NCBI GenBank assembly: GCA_945901665.1 | Contig: CAMDLJ010000141.1 | Coordinates: forward strand, 1 to 6,880 | Reading direction: 5' to 3' | From: Bordetella parapertussis | Lineage (GTDB): Bacteria > Pseudomonadota > Gammaproteobacteria > Burkholderiales > Burkholderiaceae | Length of the DNA: 6,880 nucleotides | Shown: piece after piece, positions 1 through 6,467 of the stretch | Layout of the letters: each line of letters starts with the position of its first letter | How positions within the stretch are numbered: position 1 is the stretch's first letter | The notes under the pieces: generated by a model | Databases searched by the model: none | Told to the model about the DNA's origin: nothing | Seen by the model: the letters and a program-made list of their open reading frames with translations, nothing else | Program-made: the position numbers and the translations under genes

Positions 1-1182
1 ACACGTCCACACGGTGTCGGTGGCCTGCCCGCGGCCGAGCAGCACCCGCACGGTGATTTCGGATTGCTGCATGATGCGCTGGCCATCGGCTTCTTGGTAG
101 CTGGGGCTGCGACCACCGTTGACCGCCACTTGTACATCGTCCAGGTACAAATCGATGTGTGACTGATCCAAGTCAGCGATTCCGGCATAACCCACCGCGG
201 CCAAGATGCGGCCCAGGTTGGGATCGCTGGCAAAGAATGCCGTCTTGACCAAGGGGGAATGGGCAATGGCATAGGCCACCTGGCGACATTCGGCGGCGTT
301 GCGCCCACCTTCTACCGTGACGGTGATGAATTTGGTGGCCCCTTCGCCATCGCGCACGATGGCCTGGGCCAATTGGCGCGACACCTGCATCAACGCATGG
401 CGCAAAGCTTGGCCATCGCTGCAAGCCCAATCGGTGATGGCCGGGTGCTTGGCTTGCTGGGTGGCCATCACGATAAACGAGTCGTTGGTCGATGTATCGC
501 CATCGACGGTGATGCGGTTGAATGAAGCCTCGGCCAGGTCGTGGGCCAGTGCGTCCATCAAACCGGGCGCAATGCAGGCATCGGTGGCCACAAAACCGAG
601 CATGGTGGCCATGTTGGGGCGGATCATGCCGGCACCCTTGCTGATACCCGTGACGGTCACGGGAACACCCGACAGCGCTACTTGCACCGAAAAGGCTTTG
701 GCCACGGTGTCGGTGGTCATGATGCCGTGGGAGGCCAACAGCCAGTGGTCAGCCTGGGCCGCCGCAAGGGCCGCGGGCAAACCGGCCACGATGCGCTCGT
801 ATGGCAGCGGCTCCATGATCACGCCAGTGGAAAAAGGCAGCACTTGTTGCGGGTTGATGTACAGCTGCTCGGCCATAGCCGCGCACACCGCTTGGGCATG
901 CACCAGGCCTGGTTCGCCGGTGCCTGCGTTGGCCACACCGGTGTTGATGACCAGCGCACGGATGGATTGCCCGCTGGCCAAATGCGCGCGGCACAACTGC
1001 ACGGGCGCTGCACAAAAGCGGTTTTGGGTGAACACACCGGCCACCACAGCACCCGGATCAAGCAAAAACACGGTGAGGTCTTTGCGGTTGGCTTTGCGCA
1101 CGCCTGCCTCGACCACGCCGATGCGCAAACCAGCGACTGGATGCAAATCACCAGCCTGGGGGGGCAATAAATTCACAGCCAT
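1..1182 (-). CDS. argJ: Bifunctional glutamate N-acetyltransferase / ornithine acetyltransferase ArgJ (partial, C-terminus outside window)
   Basis: ArgJ moves the acetyl group from N-acetylornithine to glutamate in the cyclic arginine pathway; many members also use acetyl-CoA. In the sequence, 394 residues are readable from the ATG to the window edge, ending DTVWTC. Close relatives end about 15 residues later (DLS...INADYRS-like), so only the tail is missing. Visible landmarks are the FSTGVI oxyanion-hole segment with T119-G120, the [14 protein letters not shown] segment with K182 and the nucleophilic T193 (where the precursor cleaves itself into alpha and beta chains), [10 protein letters not shown] near residue 225, and DGEGATK with E280. 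These roles come from family knowledge. One oddity is that the usual GNANAGTG motif reads GVANAGTG at about 82-89. The start lies 4 nt after the secA stop and has no clear Shine-Dalgarno, which suggests translational coupling to secA. Whether this copy is bifunctional or only the ornithine-dependent type cannot be told from sequence alone. Confidence 0.96.
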   Translation of the reverse strand, partial: MAVNLLPPQAGDLHPVAGLRIGVVEAGVRKANRKDLTVFLLDPGAVVAGVFTQNRFCAAPVQLCRAHLASGQSIRALVINTGVANAGTGEPGLVHAQAVCAAMAEQLYINPQQVLPFSTGVIMEPLPYERIVAGLPAALAAAQADHWLLASHGIMTTDTVAKAFSVQVALSGVPVTVTGISKGAGMIRPNMATMLGFVATDACIAPGLMDALAHDLAEASFNRITVDGDTSTNDSFIVMATQQAKHPAITDWACSDGQALRHALMQVSRQLAQAIVRDGEGATKFITVTVEGGRNAAECRQVAYAIAHSPLVKTAFFASDPNLGRILAAVGYAGIADLDQSHIDLYLDDVQVAVNGGRSPSYQEADGQRIMQQSEITVRVLLGRGQATDTVWTC

Positions 1183-1186
1183 GGTT

Positions 1187-3943
1187 TCAAGCCAGCTTGC
1201 CGTGGCAGTTTTTGAATTTTTTACCGCTGCCACAAGGGCAGGGCTCGTTGCGGCCCACTTTGGCCAGCCCCTGGGGGGCCAACTCAAATTCGCTGCTGGG
1301 GGCAGTGTAGGTATAGGCCTCGCCGGTCTCGTTGGGCGCGGTATAGGTCACGTTGCTGATTTTTTCGGCTTGCGATTCCAAGGCTTGGGCCGCCTCGTCA
1401 ATTTGCTGCTGCGATTGAATTTGCATGTTCATCAAGACACGGGTGACTTCGTTCTTGACTTGATCCAGCAACTGGCCGAACAACTCGAAGGCCTCGCGCT
1501 TGTACTCTTGCTTGGGTTGCTTTTGGGCATAGCCCCGCAAGTGAATGCCCTGGCGCAAGTAGTCCAAGGAAGACAAATGTTCGCGCCAGTGGTTGTCGAT
1601 GCTTTGCAACAACACCACCCGCGTGAAGGGGGTGAGCTGATCTGCGCCCACCTGGGTCACTTTGCTGGCAAAAGCGGCATGGGCTGCGCTGACCACTTTT
1701 TCGACCACATCTTCGTCCGACACCGATGTGGCGCCCTCGATCCACGCTTGCAAACCCAGATCAATTTGCCACTCCATGGCAAGGGCGCGCTCCAATGTGG
1801 GGATGTCCCACTGCTCTTCAACCGATTCCACCGGCACAAATTGCCGAACCAAATCGGTGAAGCAACCTTCGCGCAAACTGGTGATTTGCGCACTGAGGTC
1901 TTGGGCATCCAAAATGTCATTGCGCTGCTGGTAAATCACTTTGCGCTGGTCGTTGGAGACATCGTCGTACTCGAGCAGCTGCTTGCGCACATCAAAATTG
2001 CGCGCCTCCACCTTGCGCTGCGCGCTTTCAATGCTGCGCGTGACAATGCCCGCCTCAATGGCTTCGCCCTCGGGCATTTTCAAGCGGTCCATGATGGACT
2101 TCACGCGATCGCCCGCAAAAATGCGCATCAGCGGGTCGTCCAAGCTCAAGTAAAAGCGCGACGAACCTGGGTCACCCTGGCGGCCCGAGCGGCCACGCAA
2201 CTGGTTATCAATGCGGCGCGACTCATGGCGCTCAGTGGCAATGATGCGCAATCCGCCTTGGGCCACGACCTTGTCATGGTCCATTTGCCACTGGGCCCGC
2301 AGGGCAAGCTCCTGCTGTGCGTGCTGATCTGCGGCAATGGCCGCATCGGTTTGCATCGCAGAAATCATTTTTTCGAGGTTACCGCCCAACACAATATCGG
2401 TGCCGCGACCTGCCATGTTGGTGGCGATGGTGATCATCTGGCTGCGCCCGGCTTGGGCCACGATGTCGGCTTCTCGCTCATGCTGTTTGGCGTTGAGCAC
2501 CTGGTGCGGCAGTTTGGCTTGGGTCAACAGGGCAGAAATGATTTCCGAGTTTTCAATCGAGCTGGTGCCCACCAACACGGGTTGGCCACGCTCGTGGCAA
2601 TCGCGGATGTCGTCAATCGCGGCCGTGTATTTTTCTTGGGTGGTTTTGTACACCCGATCGAGTTGGTCTTCGCGCCGGCTGATGCGGTTGGGCGGGATGA
2701 CCACCGTTTCCAAACCGTATATCTCTTGAAATTCGTAGGCCTCGGTGTCGGCCGTGCCGGTCATGCCAGAGAGCTTTCCGTACAAGCGGAAATAGTTTTG
2801 AAAGGTGATGGACGCCAGGGTTTGGTTTTCGGCCTGGATGTTCACGCCCTCTTTGGCCTCGACCGCTTGGTGCAATCCATCGCTCCAACGCCTGCCCGAC
2901 ATCAAGCGACCGGTGAACTCATCGACGATGACGATTTCACCGTTTTGGTTCACGTAGTGCTGGTCCCGGTGATACAGGTGGTGGGCACGCAAGGCTGCGG
3001 TCAAGTGGTGCATCAGGCTGATGTTGGCGGGGTCGTACAAGGACGCACCTTCTGGCAGCATGCCCATCTCAACCAATAAGCGCTCCGAATTTTCATGCCC
3101 TTGTTCGGTGAGAAACACCTGGTGTGATTTTTCATCCACCGTGAAGTCGCCAGCCTTGGTCACGCCTTCGCCGGTGCGCAAATCTTCTTCGCCCTCTTGG
3201 CGCTGCAACTTGGGCACCAAACGGTTCATGGCCACATAACGCTCGGTGTGGTCCTCGGCTTGGCCGCTGATGATCAGCGGCGTGCGCGCCTCATCGATCA
3301 AAATGGAGTCGACCTCGTCGACGATGGCGTAATGCAATTTGCGCTGCACCCGATCACCAGGCTCATACACCATGTTGTCGCGCAAATAGTCAAAGCCAAA
3401 CTCGTTGTTGGTGCCATAGGTGATGTCGCTGCCATAGGCCACTTGTTTTTCTTCGCGCGACATTTGCGGCAGGTTGACCCCCACACTCAAGCCCAAAAAG
3501 TTATACAAGCGCCCCATCCACTGCGCATCGCGTTGGGCCAGGTAGTCGTTGACCGTCACCACATGCACGCCGCGACCCGTCAAAGCATTCAGGTAAACCG
3601 CCAATGTGGCAGTGAGTGTCTTGCCCTCACCGGTGCGCATTTCAGCGACCTTGCCATTGTGCAGTGCCATGCCGCCACTGAGTTGCACATCAAAGTGGCG
3701 CATTTTCATGATGCGCTTGGAGCCTTCGCGCACCACAGCAAAAGCTTCTGGCAACAGGTCATCCAATGGCTTTCCGCCAGCCACTTGCTGTTTGAAAGCC
3801 TCCGTTTTGGCTTTGAGCGCCTCATCACTGAGTTGCTCCAGACCCGACTCCATGGCATTGATGCGAGCCACGGTCTTGCTGTACTGTTTGAGCAAGCGCT
3901 CATTGCGGCTGCCGAATATCTGGGTCAAAAATTTAAAGGCCAT
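1187..3943 (-). CDS. secA: Protein translocase subunit SecA (preprotein translocase ATPase)
   Basis: SecA is the cytoplasmic and membrane-peripheral ATPase that drives unfolded preproteins through SecYEG. The product is 918 residues, close to the E. coli length of about 900. Landmarks in order are the N-terminal [17 protein letters not shown], Walker A MRTGEGKT at 102-109, Walker B DEVD at 209-212 followed by [18 protein letters not shown] near 459-467, TNMAGRGTD at 508-516 and the arginine-rich [21 protein letters not shown] at about 571-591 (second helicase domain). [10 protein letters not shown] lies in the helical scaffold. The protein ends in a zinc-binding tail, [17 protein letters not shown], with C902, C904, C913 and H914, which binds SecB and phospholipid in relatives. 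The start is set at MAFKF because SecA homologues begin there; the frame stays open 34 codons further upstream, but that part is unlike SecA and would overlap the divergent gene. The Shine-Dalgarno is poor (AGGGA about 14 nt away). No secM-like gene precedes it. Confidence 0.98.
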   Translation of the reverse strand: MAFKFLTQIFGSRNERLLKQYSKTVARINAMESGLEQLSDEALKAKTEAFKQQVAGGKPLDDLLPEAFAVVREGSKRIMKMRHFDVQLSGGMALHNGKVAEMRTGEGKTLTATLAVYLNALTGRGVHVVTVNDYLAQRDAQWMGRLYNFLGLSVGVNLPQMSREEKQVAYGSDITYGTNNEFGFDYLRDNMVYEPGDRVQRKLHYAIVDEVDSILIDEARTPLIISGQAEDHTERYVAMNRLVPKLQRQEGEEDLRTGEGVTKAGDFTVDEKSHQVFLTEQGHENSERLLVEMGMLPEGASLYDPANISLMHHLTAALRAHHLYHRDQHYVNQNGEIVIVDEFTGRLMSGRRWSDGLHQAVEAKEGVNIQAENQTLASITFQNYFRLYGKLSGMTGTADTEAYEFQEIYGLETVVIPPNRISRREDQLDRVYKTTQEKYTAAIDDIRDCHERGQPVLVGTSSIENSEIISALLTQAKLPHQVLNAKQHEREADIVAQAGRSQMITIATNMAGRGTDIVLGGNLEKMISAMQTDAAIAADQHAQQELALRAQWQMDHDKVVAQGGLRIIATERHESRRIDNQLRGRSGRQGDPGSSRFYLSLDDPLMRIFAGDRVKSIMDRLKMPEGEAIEAGIVTRSIESAQRKVEARNFDVRKQLLEYDDVSNDQRKVIYQQRNDILDAQDLSAQITSLREGCFTDLVRQFVPVESVEEQWDIPTLERALAMEWQIDLGLQAWIEGATSVSDEDVVEKVVSAAHAAFASKVTQVGADQLTPFTRVVLLQSIDNHWREHLSSLDYLRQGIHLRGYAQKQPKQEYKREAFELFGQLLDQVKNEVTRVLMNMQIQSQQQIDEAAQALESQAEKISNVTYTAPNETGEAYTYTAPSSEFELAPQGLAKVGRNEPCPCGSGKKFKNCHGKLA

Positions 3944-3954
3944 GGATGGTGCAT
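3925..3954 (-). other. Nine-codon ORF overlapping the secA start (speculative leader)
   Basis: An ATG 11 nt upstream of the secA ATG opens a nine-codon reading frame ([12 protein letters not shown] stop) that is out of frame with secA and ends inside its sixth codon. The purine-rich AGGGA is only 3 nt from this ATG and about 14 nt from the secA ATG, so neither start has ideal spacing. This could be chance. If translated, it would compete with or couple to secA initiation. No homologue is recognised. Confidence 0.15.
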
Positions 3955-4011
3955 CAATCCCTCGGGCAGGGGCGCCCAAGAAGGTGAAGGGTTCCTTTGA
4001 AGTAGCCGAGC

Positions 4012-4017
4012 ATTTTA
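4012..4017 (-). promoter_or_regulatory. Possible -10 element for secA-argJ
   Basis: On the minus strand this reads TAAAAT, 5 of 6 matches to the sigma-70 -10 consensus, 68 nt upstream of the secA ATG in the only intergenic space before it. No good -35 hexamer is seen 16-18 nt further upstream. The assignment rests mainly on position and AT content in an otherwise GC-rich spacer. Confidence 0.25.
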
Positions 4018-4031
4018 GCGCCGAGCGGCTG

Positions 4032-4037
4032 GATAAT
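4032..4037 (+). promoter_or_regulatory. Possible -10 element (GATAAT) just before the DUF721 gene
   Basis: GATAAT matches the -10 consensus at 5 of 6 positions and lies 6 nt before the ATG at 4044. If used, transcription would start at or next to the start codon and the mRNA would be nearly leaderless, consistent with the lack of a clear Shine-Dalgarno. The hexamers 16-18 nt upstream do not resemble a -35 element, so this is weak. Confidence 0.2.
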
Positions 4038-4043
4038 CGCTCC

Positions 4044-4346
4044 ATGAAACAACGCCCTCAAACGCTCACCGCCGAGCAAGCCGCCCGCTCGGAGCCCAGC
4101 CTGGCCCGCTTGGGTGCCTTGGGCCAAGATTCGCTGAGACGTTTGGCATCGATTGCCCCTTTGTTGCCCCCCGGTTTGCGTGAGGGTCTCAAAGCCGGTC
4201 CCATCGACGGTCAAACCTGGTGTGTGCTGGTGCCCAGCAATGCGGCCAGCGCCAAATTGCGCCAGTTGGAGCCTGCTTTGCTGGCCCACCTGCGCACCCA
4301 TGGTTGGGATGTGCAACAACTGCGCTTGAAGATCATGGCCCGCTGA
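4044..4346 (+). CDS. DUF721 / DciA family protein
   Basis: This is a 100-residue basic protein transcribed divergently from secA. The body, from about [16 protein letters not shown] through [22 protein letters not shown] to [15 protein letters not shown], has the DUF721 pattern: a short helix, a beta-hairpin with a hydrophobic strand, then an Ala-rich helix carrying the [12 protein letters not shown] segment and a final strand. From family knowledge, DUF721 includes DciA, which helps load the replicative helicase DnaB in bacteria lacking DnaC/DnaI, and DUF721 genes commonly sit next to secA or lpxC in proteobacteria. The DNA-replication role is inferred from family and location. The ATG is preceded by only a weak GGA, and GATAAT lies 6 nt upstream of it. 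The convergent tRNA gene ends 38 nt past the stop. Confidence 0.8.
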   Translation: MKQRPQTLTAEQAARSEPSLARLGALGQDSLRRLASIAPLLPPGLREGLKAGPIDGQTWCVLVPSNAASAKLRQLEPALLAHLRTHGWDVQQLRLKIMAR

Positions 4347-4384
4347 GGCGGGAATGCATGAACGGCGCTGGTGGGCTTTGGAAA

Positions 4385-4460
4385 TGGTGCCGATTATCGG
4401 ATTCGAACTGATGACCTACCGCTTACAAGGCGGTTGCTCTACCAACTGAGCTAAATCGGC
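4385..4460 (-). tRNA. tRNA-Thr (anticodon UGU)
   Basis: The minus strand folds into a complete 76-nt cloverleaf with the 3' CCA encoded. The acceptor stem GCCGATT/AATCGGC is fully paired, the D-stem is GCTC/GAGC with loop AGTTGGTA, and the anticodon stem ACCGC/GCGGT encloses CTTGTAA. The anticodon TGT is at plus positions 4425-4427 and reads ACA and related threonine codons. The variable loop is AGGTC and the T-arm is ATCAG-TTCGAAT-CCGAT. The T-stem has one A-C mismatch at positions 52-62; I recall the same mismatch in the E. coli tRNA-Thr(UGU), so it is probably a family trait. The gene begins 11 nt after the sspB stop in the same direction, so it may be processed from a longer transcript or use a promoter inside the sspB end. 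Confidence 0.97.
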
Positions 4461-4468
4461 GCAAAATA

Positions 4469-4474
4469 ATTTTA
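4469..4474 (-). promoter_or_regulatory. Possible -10 element for tRNA-Thr, overlapping the sspB stop codon
   Basis: TAAAAT on the minus strand (5 of 6 to the -10 consensus) includes the TAA stop of sspB and lies 8 nt before the first base of the mature tRNA. The surrounding stretch is locally AT-rich. No convincing -35 hexamer is present at the expected distance, so the tRNA may instead depend on readthrough from sspAB. Confidence 0.2.
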
Positions 4475-4972
4475 CTTCACACGCTTTAATTCTGGACGCT
4501 TCCCACCGGTTTTGGGGGGTGGCGACGGTGTAGGGGTGTCGCCGGACAAGGTCAAATTGAGGTTGCGAGGCGTTTTGGCCGGTGCACTGTTGGCCTGCCC
4601 AGTGCTATCTGTGCCATCCCCATGATCAACCGGCTCTTCAGGCGCTTGCAACTGAAGGGGAAAGGCCATGCCTTGACCGTTTTCACGGGCATAAATGGCC
4701 AACACCCGGTTGACCGGCACCATGATGCCGCGTGCCGACCCTGAAAAACGCGCTTTGAACTCGATGAAATCATTGCCCAGCTTCAAGCCACTGGTGGCGT
4801 CGTAACTGATGTTGAGGACTATCTCACCGTTTTTCACATACTCTTGGGGCACTTGAACGGTCTCATCCACATGCACCGCCACATATGGGGTGAAGTGGTG
4901 ATCAACGCACCACTCGTAGAGGGCGCGAATCATGTAGGGCCGGGTGGAGTTGGAGTCGGCAACGTTGAGCAT
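4472..4972 (-). CDS. sspB: ClpXP protease specificity-enhancing factor SspB
   Basis: SspB is a dimeric cytoplasmic adaptor that binds ssrA-tagged proteins and tethers them to ClpX for degradation by ClpXP. The protein has 166 residues. The folded substrate-binding part spans about 9-108, with RPYMIRALYEWCVDHHFTPYV at the start, EIVLNISYDA at 50-59, FIEFKARFSG at 69-78 and LAIYARENG at 91-99, all matching the E. coli layout. A poorly conserved Pro/Thr-rich linker follows (about 109-157), ending in the short ClpX-binding tail KRPELKRVK at 158-166, comparable to the RPALRVVK end of the E. coli protein. The chosen ATG has an AGGGGGG Shine-Dalgarno a few bases upstream. It lies 18 nt after sspA, so the two are almost certainly co-transcribed and co-regulated. 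The downstream neighbour in the same direction is tRNA-Thr. Confidence 0.96.
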   Translation of the reverse strand: MLNVADSNSTRPYMIRALYEWCVDHHFTPYVAVHVDETVQVPQEYVKNGEIVLNISYDATSGLKLGNDFIEFKARFSGSARGIMVPVNRVLAIYARENGQGMAFPLQLQAPEEPVDHGDGTDSTGQANSAPAKTPRNLNLTLSGDTPTPSPPPKTGGKRPELKRVK

Positions 4973-4990
4973 GGTTCCCCCCTGCCAGAC

Positions 4991-5602
4991 TTATTTGCGC
5001 ATGACCTTTTCAGAGGGCGTGAGCGCCTCAATGTAGGCCGGTCGGGAGAAGATGCGTTCAGCGTATTTGAGCAATGGTGCTGCGTTTTTGGACAAGTCGA
5101 TACCAAAGTGATCCAAACGCCACAACAACGGTGCAATGGCCACGTCCAGCATGGAGAAGTTGTCGCCCAGCATGAACTTGTTCTTCAAAAACACGGGAGC
5201 CAGCTGCGTCAAGCGATCACGGATGTGTGAGCGGGCTTTTTCCAGGGCTTTTTCATTGGCCTTGGCCGTGCGCGACTCCAAGGTGCTGACGTGCACAAAC
5301 AGTTCTTTTTCGAAGTTCAACAAGAACAGGCGCACACGTGCGCGGTCTACCGGGTCGCCGGGCATCAATTGGGGATGAGGGAAGCGCTCATCGATGTACT
5401 CATTGATGATGTTGGACTCATACAAAATCAAATCGCGCTCAACCAGGATGGGCACCTGGCCATAAGGGTTCATGACATTGATGTCTTCGGGCTTGTTGTA
5501 GAGGTCAACGTCGCGGATTTCAAAGTCCATGCCTTTTTCAAACAGCACAAAGCGGCAACGGTGTGAAAAAGGGCAAGTGGTTCCGGAATAAAGCACCATC
5601 AT
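4991..5602 (-). CDS. sspA: Stringent starvation protein A SspA (GST-fold, RNA polymerase-associated)
   Basis: SspA binds RNA polymerase holoenzyme and reprograms transcription during starvation, acid stress or virulence expression in proteobacteria studied. The product has 203 residues, the usual size. The N-terminal thioredoxin-like domain (about 1-77) contains YSGTTCPFSHRC at 5-16, the QVPILVE cis-proline turn at P51, and the E62-S63 pair typical of GST folds. FPHPQLMP at 74-81 carries the PHP surface patch needed for function in E. coli SspA. The helical C-terminal domain includes NFSMLDVAIAPLLWRL at about 148-163. Unlike the E. coli protein, this one keeps Cys10-Pro-Phe-Ser, the position of a redox cysteine in some GSTs and glutaredoxins. 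The first of two adjacent ATGs is used because AGGAG lies 8 nt before it. The gene follows petC across an 88-nt spacer holding two hairpins. Confidence 0.96.
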   Translation of the reverse strand: MMVLYSGTTCPFSHRCRFVLFEKGMDFEIRDVDLYNKPEDINVMNPYGQVPILVERDLILYESNIINEYIDERFPHPQLMPGDPVDRARVRLFLLNFEKELFVHVSTLESRTAKANEKALEKARSHIRDRLTQLAPVFLKNKFMLGDNFSMLDVAIAPLLWRLDHFGIDLSKNAAPLLKYAERIFSRPAYIEALTPSEKVMRK

Positions 5603-5610
5603 GATGAAGG

Positions 5611-5615
5611 CTCCT
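5611..5615 (-). promoter_or_regulatory. Ribosome binding site of sspA
   Basis: AGGAG on the minus strand, 8 nt before the first ATG of sspA and 11 nt before the second. The spacing favours the first ATG as the start. It lies immediately downstream of the terminator-like hairpin, so any stem readthrough directly exposes it. Confidence 0.7.
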
Positions 5616-5621
5616 GAAATT

Positions 5622-5651
5622 CAAAAAGAATGGGGGCTTGCCCCCCATTCT
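5622..5651 (-). terminator. Intrinsic terminator or attenuator between petC and sspA
   Basis: On the minus strand a perfect 10-bp stem (AGAATGGGGG paired with CCCCCATTCT, plus positions 5627-5651) closes a 5-nt loop, GCAAG, and runs straight into TTTTT. This is the classical Rho-independent form and it is directional: on the plus strand the stem is followed by CAAATCC, not a T run. It would end the petABC transcript. The sspA start codon is only about 20 nt beyond the T run, so sspA must rely on readthrough or on a promoter overlapping this region. Confidence 0.75.
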
Positions 5652-5654
5652 CAA
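5649..5654 (-). promoter_or_regulatory. Possible -35 element for sspAB, overlapping the terminator stem
   Basis: TTGAGA on the minus strand matches the -35 consensus at 5 of 6 positions. Sixteen nt downstream lies CATTCT, only 3 of 6 for a -10. If active, transcription would start near the T run and give sspA a short leader containing its AGGAG. The poor -10 and the fact that the spacer is the hairpin itself keep this tentative. Confidence 0.15.
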
Positions 5655-5656
5655 AT

Positions 5657-5684
5657 CCAACCCCAGCCCGGTGGCTTGGGTTGG
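5657..5684 (-). other. Extended RNA hairpin directly after petC
   Basis: Seven nt past the petC stop codon the minus strand reads CCAACCC ... GGGTTGG, a 7-bp outer stem. A single A-G mismatch is followed by four more pairs (AGCC with GGCT) around an ACCG loop, giving 11 pairs over 28 nt. It is not followed by a T run, so it is not by itself an intrinsic terminator. A role as a 3'-end stabiliser of the pet mRNA, acting together with the terminator-like hairpin that follows, is an inference. Confidence 0.6.
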
Positions 5685-5690
5685 GAAAAA

Positions 5691-6449
5691 TTATTTGATG
5701 TCTTTCCAATAAGACGCGTTAAGTCTCCAAGCAATGACCATGAAGCACAATAAGAAGATCAGTACCCACACGCCAATGCGCACGCGTGAATTTTGGCCCG
5801 GCTCTGCCATCCATTGCAAATAGCTGACCAGGTCTCCAATGGCTTGGTCGTATTGCAACGGTGTCATGCTGCCGGGCTTGACCTGCTCCCAGCCCTTGAA
5901 GACCTGAACGTCATGGCCGTGTTGCTGTGCCACATCAAAAACAGGGCGGCGCTCGCCTTGCAGCTCCCACAGCGCATGGGGCATGCCCACATTGGGGTAG
6001 GCCAAATTGTTCCAGCCCGTGGCCTTGGTGTCGTCGCGGTAATAGGTGCGCAAATAGGTATATAGGTAATCGGCGCCCGTGCCGCCACTGCCAGCGCGCG
6101 AACGCGCCACCAGGGTCAGGTCGGGGGGCAGGCCGCCAAACCACTCTTTGGCTTGGCGCGCATCCATGTTGGCCTTCATGGTGTCACCCACCTTGTCGGT
6201 GGTGAACAACAAGTTGTCCTTGATTTGCTGCTCGGTCAAACCGATGTCGGTCAATCGGTTGTAGCGCATGTACGCCGCAGAGTGGCAGTTCAGGCAGTAG
6301 TTCACAAACAACTTGGCACCGTTTTGCAAGGCGGCCAGGTCATTGGTCTTGTTGGGCGCTTTGTCCCAGGCAATGGTGTCGCCACCAGCCGACCACGCGC
6401 CAGATAAGCAGCCCAGAGATAACAACAAAGAGATGAGGATTTTTTTCAT
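5691..6449 (-). CDS. petC: Ubiquinol-cytochrome c reductase, cytochrome c1 subunit
   Basis: Cytochrome c1 carries electrons from the Rieske protein to soluble cytochrome c in the bc1 complex (complex III), with its heme domain in the periplasm. The product has 252 residues. A signal peptide spans about 1-20 (KK, then a leucine-rich core, ending AWSA). The single c-type heme site is CLNCH with C52, C55 and H56; the likely sixth ligand is M156 in NVGMPHALWELQG, by family pattern. LPPDLTLVARSR at about 107-118 is a further c1 hallmark. One membrane anchor lies at about 224-243, followed by a short cytoplasmic tail ending SYWKDIK. The start is supported by AGGAA 7 nt upstream and by the signal peptide. 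It follows petB by 18 nt, so petB and petC belong to one operon; the Rieske gene petA is expected upstream, beyond the window. Heme attachment would require the cytochrome c maturation machinery encoded elsewhere. Confidence 0.97.
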   Translation of the reverse strand: MKKILISLLLSLGCLSGAWSAGGDTIAWDKAPNKTNDLAALQNGAKLFVNYCLNCHSAAYMRYNRLTDIGLTEQQIKDNLLFTTDKVGDTMKANMDARQAKEWFGGLPPDLTLVARSRAGSGGTGADYLYTYLRTYYRDDTKATGWNNLAYPNVGMPHALWELQGERRPVFDVAQQHGHDVQVFKGWEQVKPGSMTPLQYDQAIGDLVSYLQWMAEPGQNSRVRIGVWVLIFLLCFMVIAWRLNASYWKDIK

Positions 6450-6467
6450 GGTGTTGTTCCTGCGCGC

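Noticed and set aside
1293..1354. A short repeated YTAP unit in the C-terminal linker of SecA (TYTAP ... TYTAP)
   Set aside because: The linker before the zinc-binding tail is naturally variable in SecA. Two copies of a four- to five-residue unit are not enough to claim a functional repeat.
299..3079. A 926-codon open frame on the plus strand opposite argJ and secA
   Set aside because: Over secA it lies in exact antisense codon register, so it stays open because the sense gene rarely uses TTA, CTA and TCA codons. It crosses the argJ-secA boundary without regard to either gene and its translation is low-complexity Ala/Gly/His/Leu sequence without a recognisable domain. argJ and secA are unambiguous on the other strand.
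3197..4000. A 267-codon plus-strand frame opposite the 5' part of secA
   Set aside because: It is entirely antisense to the conserved N-terminal half of SecA, has no ribosome site of note and shows no recognisable motif.
3944..4045. A 34-codon N-terminal extension of SecA starting at 4045
   Set aside because: SecA homologues start at the MAFKFL-type sequence. The extension has no SecA character, would overlap the start of the divergent DUF721 gene, and would leave no space for promoters.
4385..4460. Treating the A-C mismatch in the tRNA T-stem as a sign of a tRNA pseudogene
   Set aside because: All other stems pair, the anticodon loop and TTCGAAT loop are normal and CCA is encoded. I recall the same mismatch in the E. 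coli tRNA-Thr(UGU).
6408..6420. Possible lipoprotein signal (SLGC) in the cytochrome c1 leader
   Set aside because: The -3 residue is serine and -2 is leucine, which does not fit the lipobox. An AWSA signal-peptidase-I-type site follows at residues 17-20, as expected for cytochrome c1.
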